Source: Piper betle (lineage: Eukaryota > Streptophyta > Magnoliopsida > Piperales > Piperaceae). From it: a stretch of 64,000 bases of DNA. The stretch lies in NCBI GenBank assembly GCA_033002965.1, contig JAURVB010012908.1, positions 1 to 64,000 on the forward strand, in the 5' to 3' direction. The position numbers and the translations under genes were made by a program. The first letter of the stretch is position 1, and every line of letters begins with the position of its first letter. This document shows positions 11,001-22,206 of this stretch, in pieces. The notes beneath the pieces were generated by a model. The model was not told where the DNA came from and did not search any database. It worked only from the letters and a program-made list of their open reading frames with translations.

Positions 11001-14000
11001 GATATTGGTGCTATCATTCATGATGAGGAACTTTTTGCATCAGATGTTGTTACTTGTGTTGGACAGGTATGGTGCTTTACATGTCACACATGTCTACATG
11101 TTACCTTTCTCTTTAAAGGAACCTTGTTTTTTAAGCAACTCTTTGTAGTTCCTATAAAAAGTTCCAAAATTGTTAACTCAGGTAATAGGTGTTGTAGTTG
11201 CTGATACACATGAAAATGCGAAGGTAGCTGCTAGAAAAATAAACATCGAGTATGAGGAGCTTCCTGCAATTCTATCCATAAAGGATGCGATCAAATCAAA
11301 CAGCTACTTTCCTAACTCAGAGAGGTGTATGAAAAAAGGTGATGTCGACTCCTGCTTCTGCTCTAGTGAGTGTGTCAATATTATTGAAGGGGAAGTTCAA
11401 ATGGGCGGCCAAGAACATTTTTACCTGGAGCCTAACAGCAGTCTGATTTGGATGATGGATGGTGGCAATGAAGTTCACATGATTTCTTCTACACAAGTAA
11501 GTTAATATGCTTTCCCTCTTTTCATGAAGAAATATAAGTCTATACTGTATCCAAATCTGAAGCAGTTATCAATTTTCATCTGTGTTTCATTTTCCCGTTT
11601 TCACATTTTCCTTGATCCATTTTGCTATGCCGTTTGCCTGGTTGTCTTTTTTTCATGTCTTCCTACTTGGGATCACTTTCTGCACTTAAATTAATGCAAA
11701 TGTGCTGCAAAATACCATGATAGTGTGAGATGGATGCTTAAACTGAAATAAAATAGTTAGTGGTTTTGTATTGTCCAATCGACAATCATATTATGGTGCC
11801 TATCCAATTATTTAAGCTTTTCATTTCCCGTGACTTGTCTTCTAATAATAACAACAGGAAGAGTGTAAGTTTAGATGGTTTATCACTTATACCAAAAGCT
11901 CAAACCCTTAGAAAAGGGAACTATTTAATATTTTTACTTTAACACTTCCCCTCACGTGCAAGCAAATTCCTAACGGATTAGCATGTGGACAATCATAGGG
12001 CAAGCATCCATCAGGCACAGCATGAGGCTAATTTTTATTCCTCCAAGCATATACTTCAGGTAGTTTTTGAACCCGCGAAAGCTCAAGCTGTTAGGGGAAA
12101 TGGAACCATTTAGTGTTTACTTTAACAAAGAGTATGCAGCGTAAACATTTGTCACTTTATTTCTATATGGTTGTATCTTGGATTAGACATTAAAATATCA
12201 AACTGCTAAAGCAAATCACCACAGCCCTGCCAGGAAGGTGCAGAAGATGGTAATGATTGTTTGTTCATTCTTTTCATGTTTTAGGCCCCTCAAAAGCACC
12301 AAAAATATGTTGCTCATGTTCTTGGTCTTCCAATGTCTAAAGTTGTCTGCAAGACCAAAAGGATTGGTGGTGGATTTGGTGGAAAGGAGACACGCTCTGC
12401 ATTCATAGCTGCTGCTGCTGCTGTGCCGTCATATCTCTTGGGGAGACCTGTGAAGATTACCATAGATAGGGATGTCGATATGATGATAACTGGACAAAGG
12501 CATAGTTTTTTTGGCAAATATAAGGTATTTGATAAGCGGAAAGAAATTCTATGCCCTGTTCTAGGGAATTCAATTATCCCTTATTTGCCTTTTGTTTTAC
12601 ATGCCATATTTGCTTATTGCTTCCCGTTTTCAGTTTCTGGTTTTCATTAAGTTGTCTTTGTTATAACTAGCATTCTTTGACCTTCTAAATGTATCAAATT
12701 TCCACATCACCCCCGCTCATAAAAAACGGTGACGTTTATAATCGTCTGTAATTTTAAAAGTGTGGCTAGTTCAATCTAATTTTCTTGATTACCTTGGGAC
12801 TATTCTAGATGATAATTAACATTTGTCTAGCTTTTGGATTGTTTTTTGTTAGTATTACTCATTTTAGGGATTTATTATGGTTTTTATAATTTTAAGTTTT
12901 GTCTCTATTTTTTTGTATTTATTTCAACCAATATTAGAACTATGATTAAGATTGCTAAAGTTTTCTCCTTAAAGATGCCGTTTGTTCTATGGTAACTGAA
13001 GCTTCAGTTGAAAAGATAATTAGATAAATTTTCTTACTTATCTTCATCTCTTCTTGTTCGTTTAGTTCATTTTTTACTTAATGTAGAGTGTCCTTATTTT
13101 CGAACATATTTTTCAGTACTAATGGTCTTACTAATTTTGGATAGTTCTAATGACTTTGTTTTAAGATGGTTTAATTACATTCCCTAAAAGCCCGAGCTGT
13201 TAGGAAAGAAAACCATTTGATATTCAATTAGCAAAATCAGTCTTCAGCAATTTTTAATGGCACCTACTGGTGACAATTATTTGAAATAAATCACCTCAAC
13301 TAATTATCTCTGGGTTTTTAGATGTTTTTTATCTCTTAATCAGTAGTAAGAAACATTACTTGTTGTAGGTGGGTTTCTCAAATGAGGGCAGACTATTGGC
13401 ATTGGATCTTGAGATCTACAACAACGGTGGAAATTCCCTGGATCTTTCTCAATCTGTTCTCGAGCGTGCCATGTTCCACTCAGATAATGTCTATGACATA
13501 CCCAATATGAGGGTGGTAGGAAAAGTTTGTTATACCAATTTCCCAACTAATACTGCATTTAGGGGATTTGGCGGACCCCAAGGCATGCTTATTGCTGAGA
13601 ACTGGATACAGCGAATTGCTGCAGTCCTTAAGAAAGCTTCTGAAGACATTAGGGTAGTTATTTAATATCCCTTCGTCCATCTTTTCTGATCACTAAATTA
13701 CTTGTGTTTCTTTTCTTTTCTTCTTTTTGACCACCATATACTGAAAAGGTATTGGGGAAATGGACGCTTAACTATTATACATGTGATTACAAATGGCAAT
13801 GTTTTTGATGGCCGGATGCCCTTCCTAATACCAATCCTCCTCTGTCCAGGCTTGGGCCCGGCAATGCATAGGCTGAATGCAACTACCGCTAAATGACTTG
13901 TGTTTCTGTTTAAAAAATTGTCTGTGCTGAATGTAACTGCCAGGAACTAAACTTTCAAGACGATCAATCATTGACGCATTATGGTCAGCGACTAGAGTAT

Positions 14001-15704
14001 TGTACTCTGCGCAAGGTTTGGGAGCAACTTAAATTTTCTTCTGGCTTCCTGGAGGCACGGGAGTCTGTTAGAAGGTTTAATTTGCATAATCGTTGGAAAA
14101 AAGAGGGATTGCGATGGTTCCAACAAAATTTGGAATTTCTTTTACAGCAAAAATGATGAATCAGGTAAATGTTTAAAGCCTTGACGTTATATAAGAAGTA
14201 TCATGTTGTTTATAACAGGAGCCAGATGTTCATGTTGTCATTTGCTTACATTTTGTTATTCTTGTAATGATAGGCAGGCGCTCTTGTGCATGTCTACACT
14301 GATGGTACTGTACTAGTAACTCATGGTGGTGTTGAAATGGGGCAGGGCTTGCACACAAAAGTTGCACAAGTTGCTGCTTCAGCATTTAATATTCCTCTTA
14401 GTTATGTTTTTATTTCAGAGACTAGCACCGATAAGGTAAGTCATCAACTTGATGTTTCTTCTGGAAGAATAAGACTCCTTGGTTTTTATATGTTGCATTT
14501 TGTCAGGAAGTGTCTTGTGAGAAGTTACCATCTATTGTAGGTTCCAAATGCTTCTCCTACTGCAGCTTCTGCTAGTTCTGATATATATGGTGCGGCAGTT
14601 TTGAATGCTTGTCAGCAAATAAAATCTCGCATGGAACCCATTGCTTCAAAGCATAATCATGCATCTTTTGCTGAGGTAATTTTGACTTATAACGAACTTT
14701 GTAGGAACTATCGTGCACTTTCAGGTTAATATCATGAATCCCATTCAACTGTTAGCCTGTTGCATCACAATAGTTTTTGTTAAAAAAATATCAGATTTTA
14801 ATAAATTTGTTAAATCTTAAGTTGAAATGCGTTGTTGTTTTATACATCTAATTTTGTTAGTTATAGCCTTCTCACATATTTTCCAGCTAGCTCTTGCTTG
14901 TTACATGGAGAGAATTGATTTGTCTGCTCATGGATTTTATGCAACACCAAATATCAGTTTCGATTGGAATACATGTACCGGAAATCCATTTAGCTACTAC
15001 ACGTATGGTGCTTCATTTGCTGAGGTTGAAATAGACACGCTGACTGGAGATTTTCACACAAGAAAAGCCGACATTGTTATGGATCTTGGTCATTCTCTTA
15101 ATCCGGCAATTGATATTGGACAGGTGAAACTCTATCATCAGGCACACAAGGAAGCTTTAGGGTATAGTAAAATTTGAATCATGAATCATCATTTCCATTT
15201 TTTAAAAATCAGATTGAAGGAGCTTTTGTGCAAGGATTAGGGTGGGTGGCATTGGAAGAGCTGAAATGGGGGGACGCTGATCACAAATGGATAAAACCTG
15301 GCGTTTTGTATACCTGTGGCCCTGGAACTTATAAACTTCCATCTGTCAGCGACATTCCACTAAAGTTCAATGTTGCACTTTTGAAGGTAGTATTCATCTT
15401 GAAAATAATGCATTTCTACACTGCGTCCTTGATCCTGAAAGCCAAAGAGTGGTTTATGCAGGTTTCACCAAATGTTAAAGCAATACATTCATCCAAAGCA
15501 GTTGGGGAGCCTCCTTTCTTTCTCGCGTCTTCTGTATTTTTTGGCATCAAGGATGCAATTGCAGCTGCAAGGTCGGAGTGTGGCCTTACTGAGTGGTTTC
15601 CACTAGATACTCCAGCCACTCCAGAGCGGATTCGGATGGCCTGCATAGACGAATTTACCAAACCATTCGCGAGCTTTACGTTCAATCCCAAACTAAGTGT
15701 TTGA
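8065..15704 (+). CDS. XDH1: Xanthine dehydrogenase (molybdenum hydroxylase), with three frame breaks
   Basis: XDH oxidises hypoxanthine and xanthine to urate with NAD+ in purine catabolism. Exons: 8065-8194, 8390-8489, 8577-8685, 8926-10408, 10824-11066, 11182-11496, 12285-12524, 13369-13653, 13944-14164, 14274-14435, 14541-14675, 14887-15123, 15213-15386, 15462-15704. Domain order: a 2Fe-2S ferredoxin domain ([12 protein letters not shown]), a second 2Fe-2S domain ([21 protein letters not shown]), an FAD domain ([28 protein letters not shown]), then the molybdopterin domains ([31 protein letters not shown]). The catalytic-Glu loop KAVGEPPFF is present. The start [10 protein letters not shown] gives the family N-terminus. 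The frame breaks three times, each explained by one missing base in a run: T at 9986-9991, T at 10218-10222 and A at 14097-14102. With these restored all phases agree and the length is about 1,359 residues, as in plant XDH. I infer sequencing error or very recent damage. Confidence 0.93.
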
Positions 15705-15872
15705 TGAGGTTGCCACCTCACTCTCTAGTCCCTCAACCGATAATTGTTAACCCAGAAAGCCATACAAGTAATAATGGTGGCAGTCAAGCTGCATCATGGC
15801 TTTGATAATTTCAGAAAAAGTTTGTCCTGAATTATCAGCGTGCTCAGTCATGTAACTTGCGTTTAGATAAAA
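15705..15872. other. XDH 3' flank
   Basis: This is the presumed 3' UTR of XDH, ending where a Helitron-like terminus begins. Nothing else is seen. Confidence 0.4.
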
Positions 15873-15903
15873 CTAGGTATGACCCGCGCATGATGCGCGG
15901 GCT
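15873..15903 (-). mobile_element. Helitron-like 3' terminus (hairpin + CTAG)
   Basis: Read on the minus strand, a hairpin of 9-bp arms (CCCGCGCAT / ATGCGCGGG, 15883-15901) is followed six bases later by CTAG and a host T. Helitrons end in a short GC-rich hairpin followed by CTRR and insert between A and T; the plus-strand base before the end is A. The body would extend to higher coordinates, where the tandem repeats at 16255-16515 lie. I did not find the opposite (TC) end, and the spacer is shorter than the usual 10-12 bases. Confidence 0.5.
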
Positions 15904-16254
15904 ATGCATGATTGATCTTCATAAATTTATTATCATGTAAATATTGTTGTGGTAGACATTGAATCTTGAAACACATAATTAATACAAACATTTTTATTTC
16001 AATTTCAACGCAAACAATAGTTCTAACTTTTGTTAGTTGGTTGCTTTTGCTAATTAAGTAAACCTCAAAGTAACTCTAAAAATCATTTGTACAAAGTATC
16101 TTATGATCATGCACTATAATATCTAGATGCAATACGTATAAGTCATTAATAATATGATATTATTGTTCAATATATATGTATAAGTTATACTTATAAAGTC
16201 TTAAAAAAAAACAAATTTTTAAAAGATGTAAGATTGGTGAAAAAATGATAAATA

Positions 16255-16515
16255 AAGGGTGCAATAATAATGAGTGTGACTATTAAGACTAAAAATAAAG
16301 GGTGTGACTATTAGAGGTACTAGTGAACGGTGTGAGAATAAAAGGTATAACCATTAGAAGTCACAATAAATGGTGCGAGTGTGATAATAATGGGTGTGAC
16401 CATTAAGAGCGAAATAAAAGTGTGACCATTAAAAATTATAAGAAAGGGTGCAATAATAAATTATTCAACAAATAAAATTAAAAAAGAAGTGAAAATAAAG
16501 GCGTGACACGGGTGC
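16255..16515. repeat. Degenerate short tandem repeats (GGGTGTGAC-YATTA units)
   Basis: Variants of AATAAAGGGTGTGACTATTA recur about every 40-60 bases, for example near 16254, 16294, 16335, 16392 and 16438. The units are too diverged for a satellite. They sit inside the putative Helitron-like body, which commonly carries internal minisatellites. Confidence 0.55.
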
Positions 16516-16559
16516 AACTATTGACAATTCTATTTAGTATATTGTAATAGAATATCCTT

Positions 16560-17628
16560 ATCATCTAGTCATGTTTGTAACCGATGGGTCTATATTAATT
16601 TTTGCTTACATAGGAATATTGGCAATAATGGTAATTATTATAAACGTTTTGTTTTTATTTGTATAAATACTTTTTTAAGTAAAATGGATTGAAAGATGGC
16701 TTAGAAGGTTTTGTCTGTATCAGTTGAACATTTGACTGCAGAAATTTGGGACCACCTTGAACCGACACTTATTAGCCAATGACTTCAAAGATGATCCGCG
16801 GTCATATTCTCCCCCTTTAGAACTAACCGTCCATTAAAAAATTATATTATTATGATGATTATTATATTTTAATTAGACAAAAAATTGTTACTAGGGATTT
16901 TATTGATATTACCGATTGGTGGAAAAATTAAAATAAATTACCAAAAAAAGTGGAAATTAATTAAAATATTAAAATTACAATTACTATTAAAAAAATAAAA
17001 AAAAAAAAAATAAAATTAAGAGGCGGTCAATTTAGTCACCCCCAACCATGGGTTGATCGGATATTATTTGTAAAAACCTAAGTTCGGGTTAAGGTTTTAC
17101 TTATTTCTTAATTTCCCTAGTTTAGGCCGGTCTCAAGTCAAATTAATTTAGCTTTCAGACTGATAAGTATAAGGCTCAAATAATTATATAAATATGTTAT
17201 AGAGGCTGAATATACATGATATACAAATGATAATTTTAATTATATTATAATAAAGCATAAATTATCAGAATATATAAATGGCCATCCCCTCTTATTTTTC
17301 TAAAAAAGTTATCAAATTTGTTAACGAGGGCATTTTAAATAATTTGTAAAAAAAAATTCCCTGTAAAAAATTGTTCTTATATTAACCCTCCCAAGTAAGG
17401 AAATAGACGTCTCCCGCCAATTTTTTATTTGGATCGACACCAGAATTTAGCCGCCACCGACGGCCGACTGTTCCCATCGCCACCTCTGACGGTCGCTTCC
17501 ATGCTCTCTTTTTGCAACCTAGCTGTAATATCGCTCGTCTCGTGCTTCCCTCTGTCTCTTTTTAATTTTCAAATTGGTTTATCTTGTTTGCTTATTTATG
17601 TGTGAAATTGTCTGACGATATTGTAGAT
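16560..17628. other. AT-rich intergenic and PSF2 5' region
   Basis: Mostly AT-rich, with A-runs at 16988-17012. From about 17440 the DNA is richer in GC, which suits a 5' UTR exon of the following gene. I see no coding region. Confidence 0.4.
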
Positions 17629-18682
17629 ATGGCTGGACAATTCAATCCACATATTTCTAATTTCTCTCCGTCGGAGGTACTGTTTTATTTTGCCTCTGTC
17701 GTTGGTGGTGTTTTTTTAGACCGATGCACTTTTACTGACGTAGGTTTACGGATATTTAGGTTGAATTTCTTGCCGGAGATGAGATGGTGCAGATTATGCC
17801 AAACATGAGAATAAACGAGTTGAATTTTATATGTGTAATCATCTACTTGCATCATTCGATTTTGTTGGAGGGATTTTTTTGCCCATTTCTGTGCTTTTCC
17901 CCGCTTTTTGCATTATTGTTGATTTTTTGAAATTACGTGTTAAAGGGTGACTTTGGTCCATATCTGCCACAGATAGTGTCAAAGGTGCCACTTTGGCTTG
18001 CTATAGCATTGAAAAAAGGGGGAAGAGTATGATTCAATCGCCTGACTGGATGTCTATAGGTAACTATTTATGAATTTTACTCATTTCACTAGATCTATGG
18101 CCAATTTATTTGGGAGAATCTAAGCTTTGCACATGTAGATATGGAGAGGGCAGTGATATGTTTATTCATTTCTTTGAAGTGCATTTCAGTATAGAGTTCG
18201 AGAGCTCAGCTCAAAATTGTTAGAAACTTGAGCGACGAAGTTCTTCAGTTAGTTTCTTTTGTTAATATCTATAGTAAAACTTTTCTCATTTCTTGTCCAG
18301 CTTAGATGGTTAAGTTCTTTTAGCAATTAAGTTACTCTAGTTCCCTTCTTTTCATGTTTAGGGATTATACTTTTAAGGGGGAAGTGTTTATAATGTCTTC
18401 TTAAATTTTTGTGCCAATGTAAGGGATAAATATCTCATTGCCTTATTGTTCTTGTGTTACAAATTTACATGTCCGAACTATCCCATATGCTATTATGTGT
18501 AATTTTTTTTGTCTTGGATTAGGCAATTTGACAAAGGCTTTGGAAGCAGAAAGAGAATCTCTAAGGGAATTTCAGCCATTACCTTTCCATTATTTTGAAA
18601 TTTCAAACTTTCTTTTTGACCAGTGAGTAAAAAAAACTGGAAGCACTTTTTCGTCACCGGTTAGTTTTGTACTTTTTTTTTC

Positions 18683-18713
<31 letters not shown>

Positions 18714-18764
18714 GTAATAGTAATAGTAATAGTACTCGTACTAGTACTAGTACTAGTAATAGCA

Positions 18765-18827
<63 letters not shown>

Positions 18828-19842
18828 TTGATCTATTCTTGATTTAGTGCTCGTGATGACATCCCTGACGTTTATATGGCGAGATCAGAAGCCAAAACTT
18901 TTCATTGTTTAGTTTAAGCTCAGGAAATTCAGAAGCTTGTTTTTCTTGTAGGTGAGGTTATTGATTGAGGATATTCGGGATGTGAGATTTCATGAGGTTG
19001 AAACTGGTCTAGAGACAATTTCTGGTTGGTTGCCCACACGCAGTCAAGGTCTGTTTTTTTTTTACCAGCTTTAAAAACACTAATGTGGTGATAATAATTT
19101 TGGTGGAAATATATGACTAACAACTAGCAGGATTGGCCCGCTTCTTCTTTTTTTTTTTTTGTGTTATCCCGTTGACTTTATATTTTTTAAAAAAAGCGAA
19201 TTATCATTTTGAACCATTCATATTATGTTGAGGGGTATATAATTGGCGGTTCCATCTAATGCTGAATGTAGTTTGTTATAGTGGGTTATCTATAATAAGT
19301 TCGTCTCAACTGAATTGCAAAGTCTCACTATTTGAACGTGTGCTTACTGCTCGCTTTGTTCCTGTTCATTTCTTCAGCTCAAGAATATCTGAGAGGGGCA
19401 TTAAGAATTTGTCAGCTACGGAAGCAAATGTAGTTTGTCCTTTCATAGTAAGAACATTGCAAGCGTTCTATAGCATGGCAACCCTGATATAATACCACAA
19501 CCCGATTCATCCGGCAACAGAACGTATGTGGTAACTGATCGCGTCCCACGAGTAAGTCCTTTTTTTATGTTTGTGTGAGTGCTATTACGATTCATCGAGT
19601 GCTCTTAGATGGAAAGTGGAAACAATATTATGAAAGACATCTATGAGTGTTTCTTTGTTGGCACAAAATTTTGGTGGGATGAGATTTTAAAGGTTATTTA
19701 TCTTAAGAAGATGCCGAATGACTTGATATCTCATTTGCAATACTCGAGCCTGATTTAGTTTTTACCCTTTTGGCATGTCACCTATTACAATTATGAACTA
19801 ACTCCATTTTCCTTCCCATCCTTGCAGCGAGATCTTCGGTGA
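17629..19842 (+). CDS. PSF2: DNA replication complex GINS protein PSF2 (frame breaks in late exons)
   Basis: PSF2 is one of four GINS subunits; with CDC45 and MCM2-7 it forms the replicative helicase at nuclear forks. Exons: 17629-17676 ([16 protein letters not shown]), 17760-17834 ([20 protein letters not shown]...), 17946-18059 ([20 protein letters not shown]...), 18523-18622 ([20 protein letters not shown]...), 18848-18878 ([10 protein letters not shown]), 18952-about 19024 ([20 protein letters not shown]), about 19378-19551 ([20 protein letters not shown]...) and 19828-19842 (RDLR, stop). The order matches plant PSF2 end to end. Exon 3 loses frame at an A-run (18012-18017); one extra A restores the family sequence. 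The seventh exon also breaks near 19470. The intron after 18878 begins GC rather than GT, and the junction into the seventh exon is ambiguous. It could be a young pseudogene, but the intact splice signals favour a gene with sequence errors. Confidence 0.82.
18683..18826. repeat. (AAT)n trinucleotide microsatellite
   Basis: About 144 bases of AAT repeats, interrupted in the middle by TAG/ACT variants, within the fourth intron of PSF2. It is likely length-polymorphic. Confidence 0.95.
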
Positions 19843-20239
19843 AGATAAATGTCAAGACTCGACAGTAGCTTTGCACTAAACTGCTCTAATCCTAGACGTT
19901 GTTCACCTTCACTTTCATTAATTAGCCTAGATGGTCGACCAGGCTATTATATGACTTACCTTGTTTACGCTTATCAATGATCCATTGGGCATCTTTGCAA
20001 TGTGTAACAGTAGCTGCATTCCAACACATTTATCTCTAACTTGCCATGTTCGATCTATAAACATGAAAATGTAGCACATAGTGATTTGAAATACATTAAG
20101 GCAGTTTGTTTTGGCCAAGAGGAAGAAAAAATCGTTGGACAAGATCTATTTCAATCGTAGGAGATTATCCAAATTATCAATACAGCTATTACAAATGCAA
20201 AAAGATTGGAGTACAAAAACAGGAATTTAATGCAGAAAT
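19843..20239. other. Intergenic, convergent genes
   Basis: This is the 3' flank shared by PSF2 (+) and the following minus-strand gene. No further feature is visible. Confidence 0.4.
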
Positions 20240-22206
20240 CTACCGATTAACATCACCCGAACTATGCCGGTATTCTCCAATTCCAAGTAGGTCCTGCACG
20301 CGTTGGATGCACAGATTATGACACAAACAAAAAGCCATTACAAACCCAAATTTGTATCTAGTTTTTTTTCCCGGTTCAACCAAAACTTGTGCAGTTCTAT
20401 AAATAAACATGAGCGTTAGCATTCAAACAGCTCTCCCCCGCATTAGATGCGAAAAATATGATAGCATCTAGCTACATCCAATGCTTAGAAGTTAGAAACT
20501 GAATAGCATTTCTTGTTTAAACCAAACAATTCCTACCACGGTAGGTTATAATTATAAAATACTCGGAGCCCCATTTTGCTTTAGTTTTGTCTAAGCTCTG
20601 CTTCAGCAAGGATTATCTTCTTATTTTACCAAGCTTAACATCGGTGCGCAGAGGCTCTATTTATTTATGAAAAGTAAGAAACTGGCTCAAATAGGCCACA
20701 CACAAAAAAGAAAAAGAAAAAAGAGAGAGGGGCTTTCCTGTATCCCAAATGGGTTTAATTTGAGACTTGAGCTAGGGAGAAGACGCGGGAACTTACTTGG
20801 CATGCTTTGTTTTTGGCTCTGGTCTCAGCCGTGCTGGGTATGTCATGATTTGGCTTCATGAACCTCTTTTCCCGTCTTTCACAGGAACCCCACCCATCCG
20901 AAAATCTACCACCCCTGACAGTTATATACGTCGCCCTAGTCATATACGAAGCGATGCCCCCAAATACCATATCGGATCCATAAATATTACCAATCAATCA
21001 GAAAAATTTTAAAAAAACCAAAAAGATCAAACTAGCGTTAAAATCCACGTACTGCATGTAAGCTCGAACAACAAATTCGGCTCTTTGAACATTCCTGTTC
21101 TCATCAAACTCGATCGTCTTATCCTTAATCTCAAACGAAAGATTGAAGTAAAACGCTATCTTCCTCCACCCTACACACAAACACAAATTATTATTTAACT
21201 ATATATCCCATTTGTGGCAGGAGTGCACATTCATGTAGGAGCCTTATTGGATTGATCTATAAATAAGTTACCCACTCTAATAGAACGTCAGTTCAATTAT
21301 TTTGTTTTTCTTCTGGAGAGCTACGTTGAAGATCAAGGTTACCGGTACTTGGCTTTGGGGATCTAGGTCGTAGATCTTTATTTTTCTCTTAATTGTGAGT
21401 TGAATCAACCCGTGAGAACGTCTTTGGCCTAATCTCCTGTGTGAAGGTATGCTTTCTAATCTCTGATTTATTAAATCTTCACTCACAATCACAAAACAAT
21501 ACTCAAAAATCACAAAAAAAAAGAGCATTCATCACCTGATTTTTTAATGAAGGGTTGGCCATGGATCAGAGTATAATCAGTCCGTTCCAAAATCTAATCA
21601 ACACAGAAGTAGTCAATAATATTGATTAGTTTCAATATTCGCGAAGCCAACATTCTCCACGTTCAACATATTTAGAACATAATTGGGATAAATTTTTTAC
21701 CGCCATGGCCGCATTCTGATACTGCTTGAACAAATTCACCGACGGAAACCTTCCCGACAAGCTATGGGCAGTCGGGCTCTCAACAACGGGGCTGGCGAAG
21801 TTGTTGCAGACAGGGGAAGAAGAATAAGACGGCGCCGCGGAGGCAGGGGTGGTCGGAGGACCCGATCCAACCCCCCGGAGAAGGAGGACGATCTGGTTGT
21901 CTGAGCCGTCTCGTCCCGAGTAAACCCTAGACTGCTTGATTAGGGGGAATGGCGCCATGGCTCCTCCTGCAGGACCTCACCGTCGGAGCAAGCTCGGCCG
22001 TCGTCGTCGCCGGCGGCGGCAATCCTCTTGCGAGGGTGGTCGGAGTGTGAATTAGCGGCGGGGGCGGGTGGGGAGAAGGTGGGTGTGGGGATGGCGGTGG
22101 ACTTGCGGGATCTGGAGGCGGAGGAGTGGACGGCGGCGGCGGAGTCGATGACGGCCCAGAGCTCGGCGTCGTCGAGGTCGTGGTCGTAGACGGTGTACGA
22201 CGACAT
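20240..22206 (-). CDS. Conserved plant protein of uncertain function, possible ssDNA-annealing-type domain
   Basis: Five minus-strand exons: 22206-21701, 21593-21536, 21170-21053, 20914-20797 and 20293-20240, about 284 residues. The start is MSSYTVYDHDLDDAELWAVI. The N-terminal half is low-complexity (Ser/Pro/Ala). The C-terminal half is compact: YQNAAMA-ILERTDYTLIHG, GWRKIAFYFNLSFEIKDKTI, GGRFSDGWGSCERREKRF, then HDIPSTAETRAKNKACQDLL-GIGEY. The pattern GWRK...hD..STAETRAKNKA.xDLLGxGE recalls archaeal and phage proteins sometimes grouped with Rad52-type annealing proteins. I cannot confirm that without a profile search, and no plant function is known to me. Splice sites are canonical. Exon 1 shifts frame at a C-run (plus-strand G-run 21943-21947); one restored base joins the two halves and makes every later phase agree. 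Confidence 0.7.

Noticed and set aside
13743..13896. Extra XDH exon in the intron after exon 8
   Set aside because: Exons 8 and 9 join in phase and match the family directly; the peptide here has no counterpart in XDH.
18683..18826. Regular repeat array considered as CRISPR-like
   Set aside because: It is a simple AAT microsatellite in a plant intron with no spacers.
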